A DNA stretch of 64,000 nt. It comes from Sitta carolinensis. Its lineage: Eukaryota; Chordata; Aves; Passeriformes; Sittidae. Each line of letters starts with the position of its first letter. Position 1 is the first letter of the stretch. A model generated the notes under the pieces. It saw nothing but the letters and a program-made list of their open reading frames with translations. It had not been told where the DNA came from and did no database searches. The translations under genes and the position numbers were made by a program. The stretch is from the NCBI GenBank assembly GCA_032173965.1, contig JAVUNC010000006.1, positions 36,179,870 through 36,243,869 on the forward strand, written 5' to 3'. This document shows positions 22,701 through 35,675 of this stretch, piece by piece.

Positions 22701-25590
22701 TACCAGGGAAAAAACAAACCCAACCCAACCAACAGATAAACCAGATTACAGTAGTTACTATGTTGTATAATTTTTTTCTTAATTTTGGAAGGTTTTCTTT
22801 GTCATCCATGGTTAGTTTTCCCTAACCTTTCCCACTATTTTAAGCAATAACTTCTACAATTATTTGTAGTCTCTTCAGGCTTTAATTAATTTTCCATGGT
22901 ACTGAAATCATTAGTTTGTTGATATCAGTTTTATTTTGGAAAGAAACTTTTATCGAAGTGCTGACTATACTCTTGAAAAGAAATATCTTACCAGACAGTT
23001 CACTGAGGGAACTGTCAGAGTGAAGAATTTGGTGGGATTGTATTGTTTCTTTTGGGAGTCTAATTGATTAACTCCTCATCTTTGTATTATTTAAGTTTAA
23101 GGAGTTGGTATATGCAGTACCTTTTTTGGTTCTTTTCGTGGCTTGTTTCACACAAATCCTTTCCCTTAGTTTTTAGTTCCAATTACAAGATTCTGGAATT
23201 CAATTCTGATTTCATCTAGTAGCTATCCCTTTCTGGAAGCAGCTAGAATTTTCGTTAGGCAAAACTTATGCTATTAGGATTTTAAATGCATATTTTTAAT
23301 TTTAACAGATTAATTTTTGTATGGCTTTCAAGAAGGCAAGACATAATTAATGATCCAGTCCATATTGATTCATCCCTTACATTAATCCTGTTTTTAATCC
23401 ATACAGTGCTAAATGTCAGGTTGTTCCAAGGCATCACTTCAAATATCTTTGTCATTCTGAAATGCTTATTGAAAAATTCTGGTACAGTATTTTTCAATAA
23501 TTTCAAACAGTACAGAAGAATTTTTGTAGACATAAACAGACAAAATTTTAGTATCCTTCAACATAACACTGAATATTTTTCCAACATTTTGCGAAATTAA
23601 TTTTTGACTGCTTGTAAATACTGATATTGAGCTGACTGTATGTCCTATGCAAACATGAATGTCTTTTGAATAAGAGATATATTTTGAATGTTTCATTGCT
23701 CATTGTTATGAGTTATTCCTTCATGCACACTAATGAGAAAAGCCAAATAGTTTGTTTTTTCTGCCCTCAGAAGTATATTTCCATGAACAATCTTGCAGAC
23801 AAGTAGCATGCTGTCCACTGGCAGACAGAGCAATAAGAGTGACTTGAATGATGGCTTGATAGGCACCTTCACTTAACCTGGTAAAGGGACATAAGTCAGT
23901 TATATTTATGAAAACATAGCCATTCATTTATTGATTACGTTTATATCTAAAGAGGATCAAAGAACTTTTCATGGATGCTAATCTTCTGAAGGCACAAATG
24001 AAGTCTAGGGAAGGGTAACCACAGACTTTTTTTGCATTCCTTATGTACCAGGTATGGGTGGTAGAGCCTCTCACAGATAAACAGCAAAAAGTTTCTAATG
24101 GTCATTTAGGCGTTGAAAATCTATTCAAGGTTTGTTATGATATTATTTTTTATATCAAATATGTTGTTTTATCACAGAAAGTAAAGTTTGAGGTGATGAA
24201 AAGCTGCTCCCTTGGGTTAATGTTTAGTGAGGAATTTCTGTTGATATATCAAACACACTGTAGAGAAAAAAAATTTGACTCCACTAGAATACCTTGCATG
24301 CTGCCCGAAAAAGTTTGTAAATTATTCATTATAAATTTAGCAATTATATGAAGTTACACTACTGTGAAACAAAGTCAGGAGTACAGATGAGTCAATCTTA
24401 TATATTAGAGTCCATCTCCAGTCTCTTCACCATTTTTTTCTTTCAGACCTTCAAATGTGCAATATTAAATACCGCAAAGAGTTAGTTAGGTTATAAGATA
24501 GTCAAAACAATTTAATTGCTCCTCCACAATATTGTTGTCATGCTATATCCCCTTTGTATGCCCTCTTTCATCAATTTCACACAAGCCATATCATTTTAGG
24601 ATATAATAAAAGTTTTTCTTAAGATCATTTGACCATGTGAAATGCTTTTGAATGACAACACAATTAACTGTTTCTATGCAAGCAAATGTGTTATTTGGAA
24701 GTCCAAAGAAATAACACTTACCACATGACTGATGTATCTGAGTTTTCTTATTTCCTTCTTACTGGTTTTCAAAAGAAAAATTCTATAATAACTTCTTATG
24801 TACAATACACTGTTCAAAACAAGTTTTCAGAGTGCTTTGCAAAAAGTTAGCTCACTTACATAAAAGGAAAAAGGAGGGGTTTAAAAAATAAACTATCAAA
24901 GCCTCAAGTTAGGACACTTTGATTATAGACTAAGGTCTGAAACAAATTAATATTTAATACAACTCTTTCCTTCTCTTACAGACACTCTTTACCAAACTTC
25001 TGGTTGGTAAGAAAACTTTTATGTCCAGTCAGTTATAGAATTACAGATGATATACATAAAATATTGAAAACTCCCTGGCCCTGTGTAGGACAGACACCAT
25101 TTCCCCAACCTGTACTGCAATTGAACATATCAGAAGTCTGTTACCCCTTCATCTTAAAGATGGATGGCTTCCATCATGTTCCTTTTATTTTATTTATAGC
25201 TTAATCTTGTTGATGTAGCACTAGCTAACCTTTTATATAATTTTGGAAGGTCTGATGCTTTCTGTTTACCTCTGGGGTAAAAGACATAAATGGAAGGTTC
25301 TATATGTGTTTAAATTCCTGTAAAAGGACATACCTGAGGGCTAGGTTAGTACTAACTAGCCATTTTGTTTAATACAGTACACAGGAGTCTATACTCTTAA
25401 TTTTAGAGGGTTTATCTATGTCAAATACATCAGAACAGCTGAATCTGTGTATCTGAACTGAACTCATATATATAATAATTATGGACATCAGAGTTTCTAG
25501 TACTGACTGCAGCACTCAGTCATGCAGAAAATGACCACTGTAGATTAGAGAATGCTATTGATCTTTGTTTCCATCATCCTTTGCCTTTCC
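22701..25590. other. Unassigned AT-rich sequence
   Basis: AT-rich DNA with chance open frames on both strands at 23282-23696 and 24043-24351, none recognisable. The region includes the splice-bounded 25-nt segment 24982-25006 described as a finding. Confidence 0.5.
24982..25006 (+). other. Candidate 25-nt microexon
   Basis: A strong acceptor, with pyrimidine tract TTTCCTTCTCTTACAG ending at 24981, is followed 25 nt later by a good donor, TTG|GTAAGAAAA, from 25007. No neighbouring exon is recognised and 25 nt would shift frame, so a decoy splice-site pair is at least as likely. Confidence 0.15.
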
Positions 25591-25617
25591 TTTTTTTTTT
25601 TTTTTTCCCTTTTTTTT
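25591..25617 (+). repeat. Poly(T) tract with CCC interruption
   Basis: T16, then CCC, then T8. Low-complexity sequence. Confidence 0.9.
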
Positions 25618-26643
25618 CATTCAGCATAAAAATGTTATTCACATATGAATTTTCAATGTCTTTTCTTTGGAATGGCCTTTCCAATTTAACAATATTAAAA
25701 TAATCTGTTTTAGGGAAAGAACACATGGACAAGAAGAACAGCAAACCAAGAATTTCTTTGTATGTCTATACTGATAGAGTTCCATAGCAAAACTGACAGA
25801 ATAGCACTTTCTTGTCTGCTAGCCTTCAGGGTCTTGGTTGTACAGTGACCAAAATTTAACCTCAGGGAGCAGAACTATATTGTACACATATATAATGCAC
25901 TAAAAGTGAAATGGGAGAGTGGCAGCTCTAATACATGCTGCAGGGCAACATCCTACAGTCTGAAAGGAATTGCTCTCCATCTGGAATTTCAGGGAAATCA
26001 AAAAACTTGCTGTTACATGGCTATGAAAAGCTTATAATTTCTGTTGTTCTCCACTCTATCCCTTACATGTATTTTATTAAAAATTATTTAAGTTCATCCT
26101 TGAGTAGCCACAAGCCATTTGTGCTCCAGATCCATACAGGAAGCTGTTGACAGTTCAGCACAGCACTATTATAAGGTAAAGAAGGCTATTATGGTGCTAT
26201 TGCTTTGCTGTACCTTCTAAGTGTTTCCCTTCCTTTTTCTTGCTTTCTTATATATTCTATAACGTCATTTAAATGTTAATTTTGCTCCTGAAAGTGGGCT
26301 ACATAAGAGAAAAATATTCTAAATAAAAGACAATTGAATTTAATGCAAGACTAATACTTGGATGTTATTAATTACAATCCTCAGGTTACTGGGATATGGA
26401 AGGGATGTTCCAAATATAATTTATGGTTTCCCCTGGAGCAATTATTTTGAAACTTCATAATTACAGGCACAGTGTCATAAAACACATTAAAAAAAATCCT
26501 TTCAAAGCAAACATTTAAGGTAGCAGTTATATATTTTTTTATTATTCTGACAGGATTTTTTCATATTTATATATGATGTCTTCTGCTCTAAAAGGATAAC
26601 CACCTTTATATAAAGTGAAAGAAAATAGGGAATTTTGAAGAGA
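25618..26643. other. Unassigned AT-rich sequence
   Basis: Nothing recognised. The open frame at 25935-26150 has no domain. Confidence 0.55.
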
Positions 26644-26925
26644 GAATCATAGAAAAAGTTGTGGTGGAAGGCCCTTATGAAAACCATCTAGTCCAAACCC
26701 TCTACAATGAGAAACAATATCTTCAACTAGATCAGGTTTCTCAGAGCTCCATCCAATCTGATCTTGAATGTTTCCAGGGATGGAGCATCTACCACCTCTC
26801 TGGGCAACCTGTGCTAGAGCTTCACCTAGTAAAAAATGTCTCATAAAAATTTTCTGCCTTATTCTTAGTCTGAATCTACCTTCTTTTAGTTTAAAAATGC
26901 TACCCCTTGTCCAAAGGGTGAGAGA
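26644..26925 (-). mobile_element. CR1 LINE 3'-end fragment, inverted
   Basis: The plus strand begins GAATCATAGAA and continues with a CATCTAGTCCAAACC-like block, then GGATGGAGCATCTACCACC and CTCTGGGCAACCTGTGC. This is the reverse complement of the canonical avian CR1 3' tail, so the element runs on the minus strand with its 3' end at 26644. The right boundary is approximate, where similarity fades after a CTACCCCTTGTCC phrase. The copy is truncated to the 3' UTR and perhaps the last coding bases; the overlapping open frames are not genes. Confidence 0.9.
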
Positions 26926-29900
26926 AAGGGTGCAGAGCCACATAGTTCATGTCAAGTGTTATTTTGCTTAAGCCAGTTTCATACTCCTTCATTTAGTGTC
27001 AGCAGACAGTGAGTCAATTTCAAACTGTCGACTTTACTGTAAGAGCAGTAAGTAAGTAAGTAAAGCTATACTTTTACTCCTTTACTTCAAGCAAAATATC
27101 AAGCACGATAGCAGGAAAAAACCTAAACAAACAAAGTGCTTCACTGTGTTAACACATGGAGTGTCACAGGGGAGGGTTGTTCAAGGATTCTGACTTTCTG
27201 GAAAACTGAAATACAAATTCCAAATTTATTTTCAGTGATCCTCATTATTAATAAACTCCTAATATGTTCCTGGGTACTTAAGTATTCAGAAATCAAAATT
27301 ATTCTTTGATTCTTGTTTGGAACCTGATTACTTGATTCTATGTCAACCTATATGGCTGTTAATCTCTGTAGACTAAATTCAACATAGCATATGTAGGTCA
27401 TCAGACAAAACCTCCACTGAAATCAATAGCAGAAATAAATTACTCTGGTATAGCATGTCAGTCTGCATTTGATTTGCTGATACATGATTACTCTGAGCTG
27501 TTAGCTTCATTTACTTTTATTGATTGTTACTGTGAAATGCTTACTAATTGCACATCAGATTTTTAAAGGTGCTTAATTGCATACTTTAGACTAGTGTTAA
27601 ATTCCATACATTGATTATCTGTGAATTATGTTCCAGGGAGTTCCATCACTATGCCATGCCTGTTTTCTGTAATGTTATGGGCCATATCACTAGCTCAATC
27701 AAAGTTGATTCTAATATTACAGTAACAGAGATGGAGGAGAAGAGAAGTTAGCTCCATTTTCAGGGTTTGAATACTAAAGGCAAGATCAATTTTTTTTTTT
27801 TTTAAAAAGTGATCCAGATCCAGTCTTTTAACACATCTGAGTTAAGCAAACTATGTCTAACACCTTGGAATTTAACCTGTATGTGGGTGCTCAAGCCTTA
27901 GAGCAGAAGCAAAAGCTTGGTCAGAACACTTATATATTAACCTAAATTAGAATTCATTTTCCATATCTGCCTTCTTCTGGGAAGTGGCAGATATCCACTC
28001 TTAGGCGACTCAGGGAGGGAAACTTCACTGATAGGGCTCTGGTTGTAAAAGTACTCTATGACAGTCAGATGCTGCCATTGACATTCAATGGCAATAGATG
28101 GGGGACTCCAAATTCAGCGACAAAAATATGAGTTGGATTTGCTCATACAACTAAGAAATTTACATGTGACCCCACCTACCATCCACAGCCCAGTCAGGTC
28201 TAGGGGGAGGAGTCACCTGGTTAGGGCAAAACTGTCCAGACCTGTAGTTATCAATCAGAGTTTGGAAGTGGTATTGTACAGGTGTTCTGTATTCTTGATG
28301 GCAATTTATGGGCATTACAATTTGATTTCCTTTTTAGGTTATCCAAATTTTTCCCTTGGTATCCCTAGTTGTGCTTGAGCTTAGACAATCCATCATTTAA
28401 AAATAGGAAAAATAGTAAAGAAAGGTTTAATATCTATGCCCTTTAATATCTATCTATTATTGTTCTCTTTGAAAAATATTTTAACTTCAAATCACTCTGT
28501 ACCCAATTTTTTTTTTAAACAATATTCCACTAAAGTGGAAGGAGGCCTATGAGAGTTACAAGTATGAATAAGAGTATGAATACAAGTATGAATAAAATGA
28601 CAATGAGAAAGAGCTAATAACCAATTTCAGATCTGAAAACAAAGTCTGAACTGAAAGCTGGTTCTTATTTTATTCAAGTCACATTGTTAATACCTATAAA
28701 AGTATAAATCACATTTTGCTAATGTACTCTATCTGGAGACTGTTAAATCATTCTGCAATAATATTGGTTTGGATAACTTTGTGAGTAATCTGAGTTTATA
28801 ACGGTGTGATGGTCAAGAATCATCTGAAATATGTCCAGTAACCACAGAAATAAAATATAATTGAGGCAAAAACTGGAGCAATGTGCTAAAGCTTCCAGGC
28901 TTTCCACTATAACAGGTAAAAATTTTCCCTTGGGTCAAGTTGGCATAAGAGTTCTCAGGTCTGAGAGAAAATAAAACATCCAAATGCTCAACAATTTTTG
29001 AGACACAAGAAGACACAGGAAAAACAATCACTGTTTTGTCTGCTTCTGCAAATTTGAAATAAGAGTTTAATTTATTAAAAATAACATTTTGGTAGTATAA
29101 AGTCCTTGCCAACTGAATTTTTGGTCTTGATGAGGCCACTGAGGTATGAAGTTAGATCAGAAATTATGAGGAAAATCTGATATTTCAGTTCAGACCTATT
29201 AAATATTTGAGAGCACATGCTATGAGTTTATCATTGCACAACCAACCTTACTGACAGCATTTTATTTTTTGTCTGTGTTTCTTGATACTGGGAGCAGGAA
29301 CATTTTCAGAAGAAGAAAAATCTTACATCCATGAGATCACTTGTTAGCTGTGTGCTTTAGGTACTGCTAACCAGTGCCGTGACCTGTCCTTGCTCTCCAA
29401 GCTGGAAACTGTGGGTTGGTCTGATCCTCTGCCCAGGTCTTTAGGTGGAAAGTGGCCATGTCCTCTCATGCCTCTCAACTGTGCCAACCACTGTAATGGG
29501 ATGGAAAACAGTCCTTCTGGTCTGAGCAAAACTTCCTTTAGACCTTTTAACTTCTCCTTGGGCTGCATTGCTACTGAGATGAATAATGACACACTTGACT
29601 TCTGGGAAAGCACAGAAGGCTGTAGTATATTGCACCTAGTGTAAAAAGACAAAGTATAAACCACAAACCACAAATCATGCTCATGACTTGGAAACAGGTA
29701 AATATTTTTCTGCCAGATTCTCAGACAGTCATAAAAGAAGTAGGGGTACCCAGTGACAAGCTCTATGCTCAGTTAAGAGTCATCTAGATTAAAAGCAGAA
29801 ATAGAAAGCAAACTTCACTTCCCCCTCTTGAAACAGGAGACGTACTTGACGGCCTGTTTTGCAACTAAAGTGGAACTGTGAACATTTGGCTCCAAGCCAG

Positions 29901-30900
29901 TTCTGGGAAAAAAAATTGCTAAAAGAACATTTTCTCATATGGCATTTCTATAACATGGGAAAAAGTAGAAAATTATGTAAATTTTATGAGCAAAAATGTT
30001 TTGGTTGTTTGTACCCCAAACATGAAAGCCTATATATTGAAGAAAGGCTTTAGGTATTTATTGACTGTATGAGAAGCTGGGCCTTGATTCCCAGCCACCC
30101 TGAGTTTGCATCTATCCTCTTGGATAAGGTGAGAGGCAAGTGCCAAAGTGCGAAGTGCACCAACAATCTTCACCACCTGCCACAACAAGATGTTGTGACT
30201 CAGAGCATATCTAGGACTTCTCTAATTTATATTCACAGACAAATCAGTGCTTTGCAATGTGGGGAATGGAGGAACCTACTTTTACCCAAGGAAGAGCCTT
30301 CTTTTACCAAGAAGGAAGAGGATCAGTTGCCTAGTCTCTGAATTACTCACAGTTCACTTGTTTTTGTACAAATTTCATGCATCAGCTGATCAACTTCAGT
30401 TAATTAAAGGGAAATATTACTAGTACTAAATACATTGCTCTTATTTTCTTTGAAGTATTTCTGATTCTTTGTGCTCAAAAAACCTCATTTTGGAATTATC
30501 ACGGTAAAGTACAGCAAAATTTATAAGAGCAGAACAAAAGCAGACAGCAAAGGCTAAAGGATGGGAGATTTATATTTATAACTACATGGAAGGAATCAGA
30601 GAACACCAATGATTTACAAAACCTATTGAATTACAAGAAGAAAAGGTTATAAAATATCCATGAAAACATTTATGGGAGACATCACAAAAACATTGTCAGA
30701 GAGATACACAGGAGAAGTAGGAGGAGGAATGCTAATTGCCTTTAAGCAAACAAAACCCTCTGATATTTATGACTATTTTTTTTTAAATAAAAACATACTA
30801 GAGTATAAAAAAAATGAAAGAAGCCTAATTATGTAGCTAAGATAGTAGAAAGTAGAAATTGCTCTCCTCTTCAAATTATAACGACCAGTAGAATCTTCTA
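26926..30900. other. Unassigned sequence with small low-complexity runs
   Basis: Mostly AT-rich. It holds a (GTAA)4 run near 27047-27062, T14 at 27790-27803, and a 12-bp x3 repeat at 28561-28596. Balanced-composition patches near 28090-28280, 29360-29640 and 30070-30340 carry short open frames (96, 84 and 90 codons) that I do not recognise. They may be very old mobile elements. Confidence 0.45.
28561..28596 (+). repeat. 12-bp unit x3 (AGTATGAATAxx)
   Basis: Three consecutive 12-bp units begin AGTATGAATA and differ only in the last two bases (AG, CA, AA). Confidence 0.9.
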
Positions 30901-31105
30901 GAAGTGAAATGTCAAAAACCACTTTGAGCTCCAAAGCAAGACTGCCCAAAGGTGAATATTATGATGACAGAGTTGCAGTAAGTTTTGAAATGTAGAAGTT
31001 GGCAACTTTGGGCCACTGGAGGCAATGGGGGAAGGGGTTGGAGGGCAGTCCAGTGCAGGATGAGGAGCCATTGCCTCTTCGTGTCAGCGCTGTGCTGCCT
31101 TGCAG

Positions 31106-31138
31106 GGCTCTGCTGATTCCCACGGCAGCCACACAAAG
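31106..31138 (+). other. Candidate 33-nt microexon
   Basis: Acceptor GCTGTGCTGCCTTGCAG ends at 31105 and donor AAAG|GTGAGAAC begins at 31139. The 33 nt are open in two frames, one reading GSADSHGSHTK. The length is a multiple of 3, as in many neuronal microexons. It sits in a GC-richer patch (about 31000-31200). The sequence alone cannot separate a microexon from chance AG/GT pairing, and no adjacent exons are recognised. Confidence 0.2.
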
Positions 31139-31200
31139 GTGAGAACTCAAATCCAGGAAGGCCCCTCACTATCCAATCTGCTCACAGTCAGCACGGATTG

Positions 31201-32779
31201 CATGCACTGCAAAAGCACATTCTGCACTATTTTCACTTTCCAAAGGAGATACAAGGCAGTGCTGTGAGTAGCATTCAATGCAGCTAACTAATCTTCAACA
31301 CTTTCCAGGGATGTTAGAAGTAAACAGTTGCAAACAGAACTGGTTGAAATCTTTCAAATACATTTTTATGTAGATGTATGTTCTTTACACAACACTGCAT
31401 CTATTCACAGCAAGCTACTGGTTGTCCTCTCTTATTTCTTTTGTTTCCTTTTTCTATTCACCAATTCTGGCCCAAAAAAGGAAAAGCAGAGAAAGACAGG
31501 GTGACTGACAAAAATAAAGGTTAAATTATCGAATTAAAAAAAAGAAAATGTTTTAAAAATAGAAAGAGATTCAGACAAACATTCACCAAAAATTAATGAA
31601 AGAACATTGATAACATTAAAAAAATCTTTGTTAGAGGCTGTGTGTCTTTATACAATTTTAGTAAAGTCTAAACAAAAATCCCCCCAAAAGAAAACAAAAA
31701 ACACCCTCCCCCAATTCTAGCAAAACAAAAAATGAAACCCCCAAAAAATCCCCCCCAAAAAAGCCTGAAAAAATCCAACCCCCAAAAAATCCCAAGCAGA
31801 AAAAATGTTCATCATTTTGCTAAAACATAATACCTATATAAACACCTAAAATACTTTAGGTGCTGACTGGGAAAATCAAATATTAATTTCTCTGGTAAGG
31901 TTATTATGGTCTTTAAGAAATGTATTTCATTCTGTCACAGAACAAATATTCATATTGTTTTGAAATACAACCTAACAAGGAAACTAAGTGATTAAATAAA
32001 TGCAGGTGACTTGGCTGCAAATAAAAATTTTCTAAGACATGGGGCTATCTTATTTTGAGTAGTAATTCTCTTTTTCTTAATTTTTTTTTTAAACAAACTT
32101 TTCTGGTTTTTTTTTTTCATGACCTATTGTTTTGTTTTCCATTAATGCCTTTTTTATTCAATTAGAGGATCAAACGATACTACATTTCTCTCTCTGTCCC
32201 TTCCTTCTTCCTATTTCTTCATTCTTTTTCAGTTAAAGGACAGAACCGTTTGCTGATAAAGATAGAAACTGGGGCTTGCTTTGTACTTCTAACCATGCCT
32301 CATCTCCTTGAGAGGATATTTAATGTATTCCCTTATGGAATTTAGAAAAAAAAACAAAACATGAAAACTGAGCAACTTACTTAAGTGTTAAAGAATTGTC
32401 ATTTTACTGTTGCAAGACTCAGCCCCTACACTGCTCTGGTGTAGATAGTAGATCTTACAGCATCTTTGTAAAAAAAAATTATTACAAATATTTTTTAATT
32501 TTCTTTAATATGTGTTAAATTAATAAAATTGAGTTAGTAACAACACAGCATATTCTATGATTTTGTGGACAAAATAATACATGACAATCATAGTTGACCA
32601 TTCATTTACTTTCAGGTGAATCACCATAACCTTGGAAATCTAGAAATCTGGAAATTTATAAGAAACCTCCTTTAAATTATAAAAAGGATCTCTTGCCCTA
32701 CACATCTGTAAAATCTAGAGTGCAATTTGTATACTTAAAATATAAAAAAAAACAGAATAAGAGTTAAAATTGAGTGAAA
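31201..32779. other. Unassigned AT-rich sequence with A/C-rich tract
   Basis: No gene seen. It includes the strand-biased A/C tract at about 31660-31806 and T-rich runs near 32080-32120. Confidence 0.55.
31660..31806 (+). repeat. A/C-rich low-complexity tract
   Basis: About 145 bp made almost entirely of A and C, with repeated CCCCCAAAA-type words and very few G or T on this strand. There is no fixed repeat period. It may be degenerate simple-sequence DNA. Confidence 0.8.
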
Positions 32780-33230
32780 TGTACCATGGTTTTCAATTGC
32801 TTTCAATTACCATTAAACCTTTTTGAGAGCAATTTGCATAATGTTTCATAAACATGTAGGCAGATTAACCTTTTTAGTTAATTTATTCATTAGCAGTAAA
32901 AATTCAAAGCATCTCTTATGAGAAAATAATGTCTTGCTGTTAAATTACATGGAAACAAAGCAATTGGGACCTAGTTGCCTCAGTTCTCCCTGTGTCAAAG
33001 CACAAAAGAGTGGAGAGAATAAAACTTTGCCTGTTAAAGGAGTGTTGATTAAATCGCCTGTTTGTGAACAATTAGCAGTATTACAAGAAGATTAGGTGCA
33101 GTATTAATTAGAGATGTGTTAGAGGAGTCCTGTCTGGAGCAGGTACCTGCAAATGTGGGGAATGGAAGAACAAAAAAGTATGAGAAAAGACAGAGGGTTT
33201 GACTCTTTCCTGTCTTAAATCTCATAATCT
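32780..33230. other. Possible conserved non-coding element
   Basis: A repeat-free stretch with several homeodomain-like ATTA/TAAT cores (for example TTGATTAAATCG and CAGTATTAATTAGAG). Its texture resembles developmental enhancers. The short minus-strand frame at 33049-33237 is not recognisable. This call rests only on composition and motifs. Confidence 0.25.
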
Positions 33231-35653
33231 CATACATTCTGTCAATGGAAAATGTGGTAATTCAACACTGTTTTTCTGTCACTTTTGATACCATTACATG
33301 TCTGTAACTGGCTGCTTGAGATAGAATTGAGCAGTCCCATCGCTTTCTGCCCCTGTGTGGTCTCCAGCCTTTATTTTGCCTCTGAATGAATTGAGGTTAC
33401 ATCATTATACACATGTGGGAATGTAAAAAGTGATTGAAGTTTGGACACTTATGTGGTATTTTATTCGCTGGGTTCCCAAGGCATTCTCAACAGCAAGAGA
33501 TCAAACTCTTCTCATGAGCTGGAACTGAATTATTTCCAGATTGATTTTAGGGCATTGACAGGTCTATCACTTTGGGTAAGGTTAGACAGCACTGGGTGAT
33601 ACAGGCACAGTAGCATGTACAGAGCAGCTGCTTAGCTGGTGGAGATAGACCTGAATTAGACTTATCCTTACATCTCTTCATTAAGAAATAAAATGAAGTC
33701 TTTCTGTCATGCTCTGTCATTTGTGATAATGTTATCCATTGTCTTTAGACTGCATCTAAAACAAATATACTATTGCAAGGAGTGGCTACATCTTTAACCT
33801 ATCTATCATGCATATGTGTGAATATATAGATTGGGACATCCCTTATATAATAAAACAGATGTTTATAGTTTACTTCCAATTTTAAATATCAGGACAATCA
33901 AGGTGATATTTTTACACTTTCCCATATTTTTTTATGGGTTTATATCTGGAAGAGATGTGGTGATCAAGATTTCAAAGTTAAGGAAATTTTACACTCCCTT
34001 CTGATGATTCCAAATAGACAGGTAACATTATACAGGTGACATGAATATGTTGAAATCACTAAGTACACAATTATGCAGAAGCATTAAATTATCCAAAATT
34101 AAGTAATATTCATGGTCCTCTTGCATTGCTGTCATGTGCTGCTTAGTGGAATGTTTTTGACTTAACTGATATAAGTCAGCCACAAAATCTGTAGCAATCT
34201 CAAACAAGTCTGTGGAAAGGCTTAAAAAATTCTCTACAGAAACTTAAAAGAGGATGCTTCCTTATCTTTTAAGATGCTGACCAATTTTCTAGTAGAATTA
34301 TATATTAAAAAATTCTACTGTCTTTCACCTAATAAACAAAAACCAAACCAAATAAATCAGAAAAAACCCACAATGTATTCATAAAGAGGGGTCTAAATGT
34401 CCAGAGGAAAGCAGGGGTTTTTTTAAGAAACATCACATGTGATCTTAACATTATATTTGCTGTGGGTTTTTTTTTTTTAACCTACCTTACCACTAGAGAA
34501 AGAGACAAATTCTGTGATTGACATAGTTAAATAGAAATCCACTAGAAAAACAGATGTTTTTGACAGGTAATATCTTCAAGACATAACTATCTGAGTCTTG
34601 TTTCATTATTAAGAATTAGCAACCAATGGGGGTAAAAATGGGAATAATCTGCCATGTACAAAAATCACTAAGTTGCCATTTTATAAAAATTACAATGTGG
34701 GATTTGCTTACAAAGAAAATGCCAAGTGCTTCACATAAGCACATACAAAGGCTGCCAAATACCCTCAAATGCCCTCTCTATGCCAAACTGATGTTTCACT
34801 GGAAGTTTCCACCACATAATAGATCTGTGTTCTTTCTCTATCTGTATTAGTCACATCATTCCTTACAAAGTGCCTGAAGCAGCTGAAGCAATCACCTCAA
34901 ACATGATAATAAATTTCAGTAATATTTAAAACCTGAACATTTAAAGTTGGAATGCTTTTATATAAAGTCTGCTTCAGGAACACTTTGCTTTGACTTTCAT
35001 CAAGAAATCAGATTGTAAGATCATAAAAAGACGAAGACAACTTCAGATAGTGTTGTAGTCTTCCTGACAGAATCCTAAATACAATTGTATTGTCAAAATC
35101 CCCTAAGGAGCAAAACCCCCCAAGGAGTAATTAATATTATGACTGTGGCACTTTGGGTTATTTTTGGGAAAGGAACAGGAGTCAAATGAAAAGCAAAGCT
35201 CACTCTTGTTAATAAAAAGGTTAAATATTAAGTCAAATGGCAGAAAATTGGCTTAAAACACTGCAGATAAAAACAGAAATCTATTTTAATTTTGAAGTGC
35301 CTGCTCTGAACAATTGCATATCCACCTTGACAGGAAAAGCTTCTCTTAATGTCTCCTCTTGGAGTAGCTTCCATTATTCTCCATAAATTGTAGGAAATTA
35401 GACATATTTTAAGGGTTGCAAGCTCATTTCCCTTTTACAACAAGTATAGTTTAAAGTGTTTAGATGTAATCTAAACTAGTATCTATTTAACTAAACTGTG
35501 ATTTTTAATCATTGTACACATCGCTATTCTTTTTGGGAATGCCAAATTCCATATGAAGACTCTTATTATTTCAGAGGAAAACGGAAACTTAAATGAATAT
35601 TTGGGAATGAAAAAACAGTGTTCAAAAAATGAAATCTTAAAAGAAAATCCTAG

Positions 35654-35675
35654 AAAAAAAAAAAAAAAAAAAAAA
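35654..35675 (+). repeat. Poly(A) tract, 22 bp
   Basis: Uninterrupted homopolymer. The sequence upstream is not recognised as a retrocopy. Confidence 0.9.
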
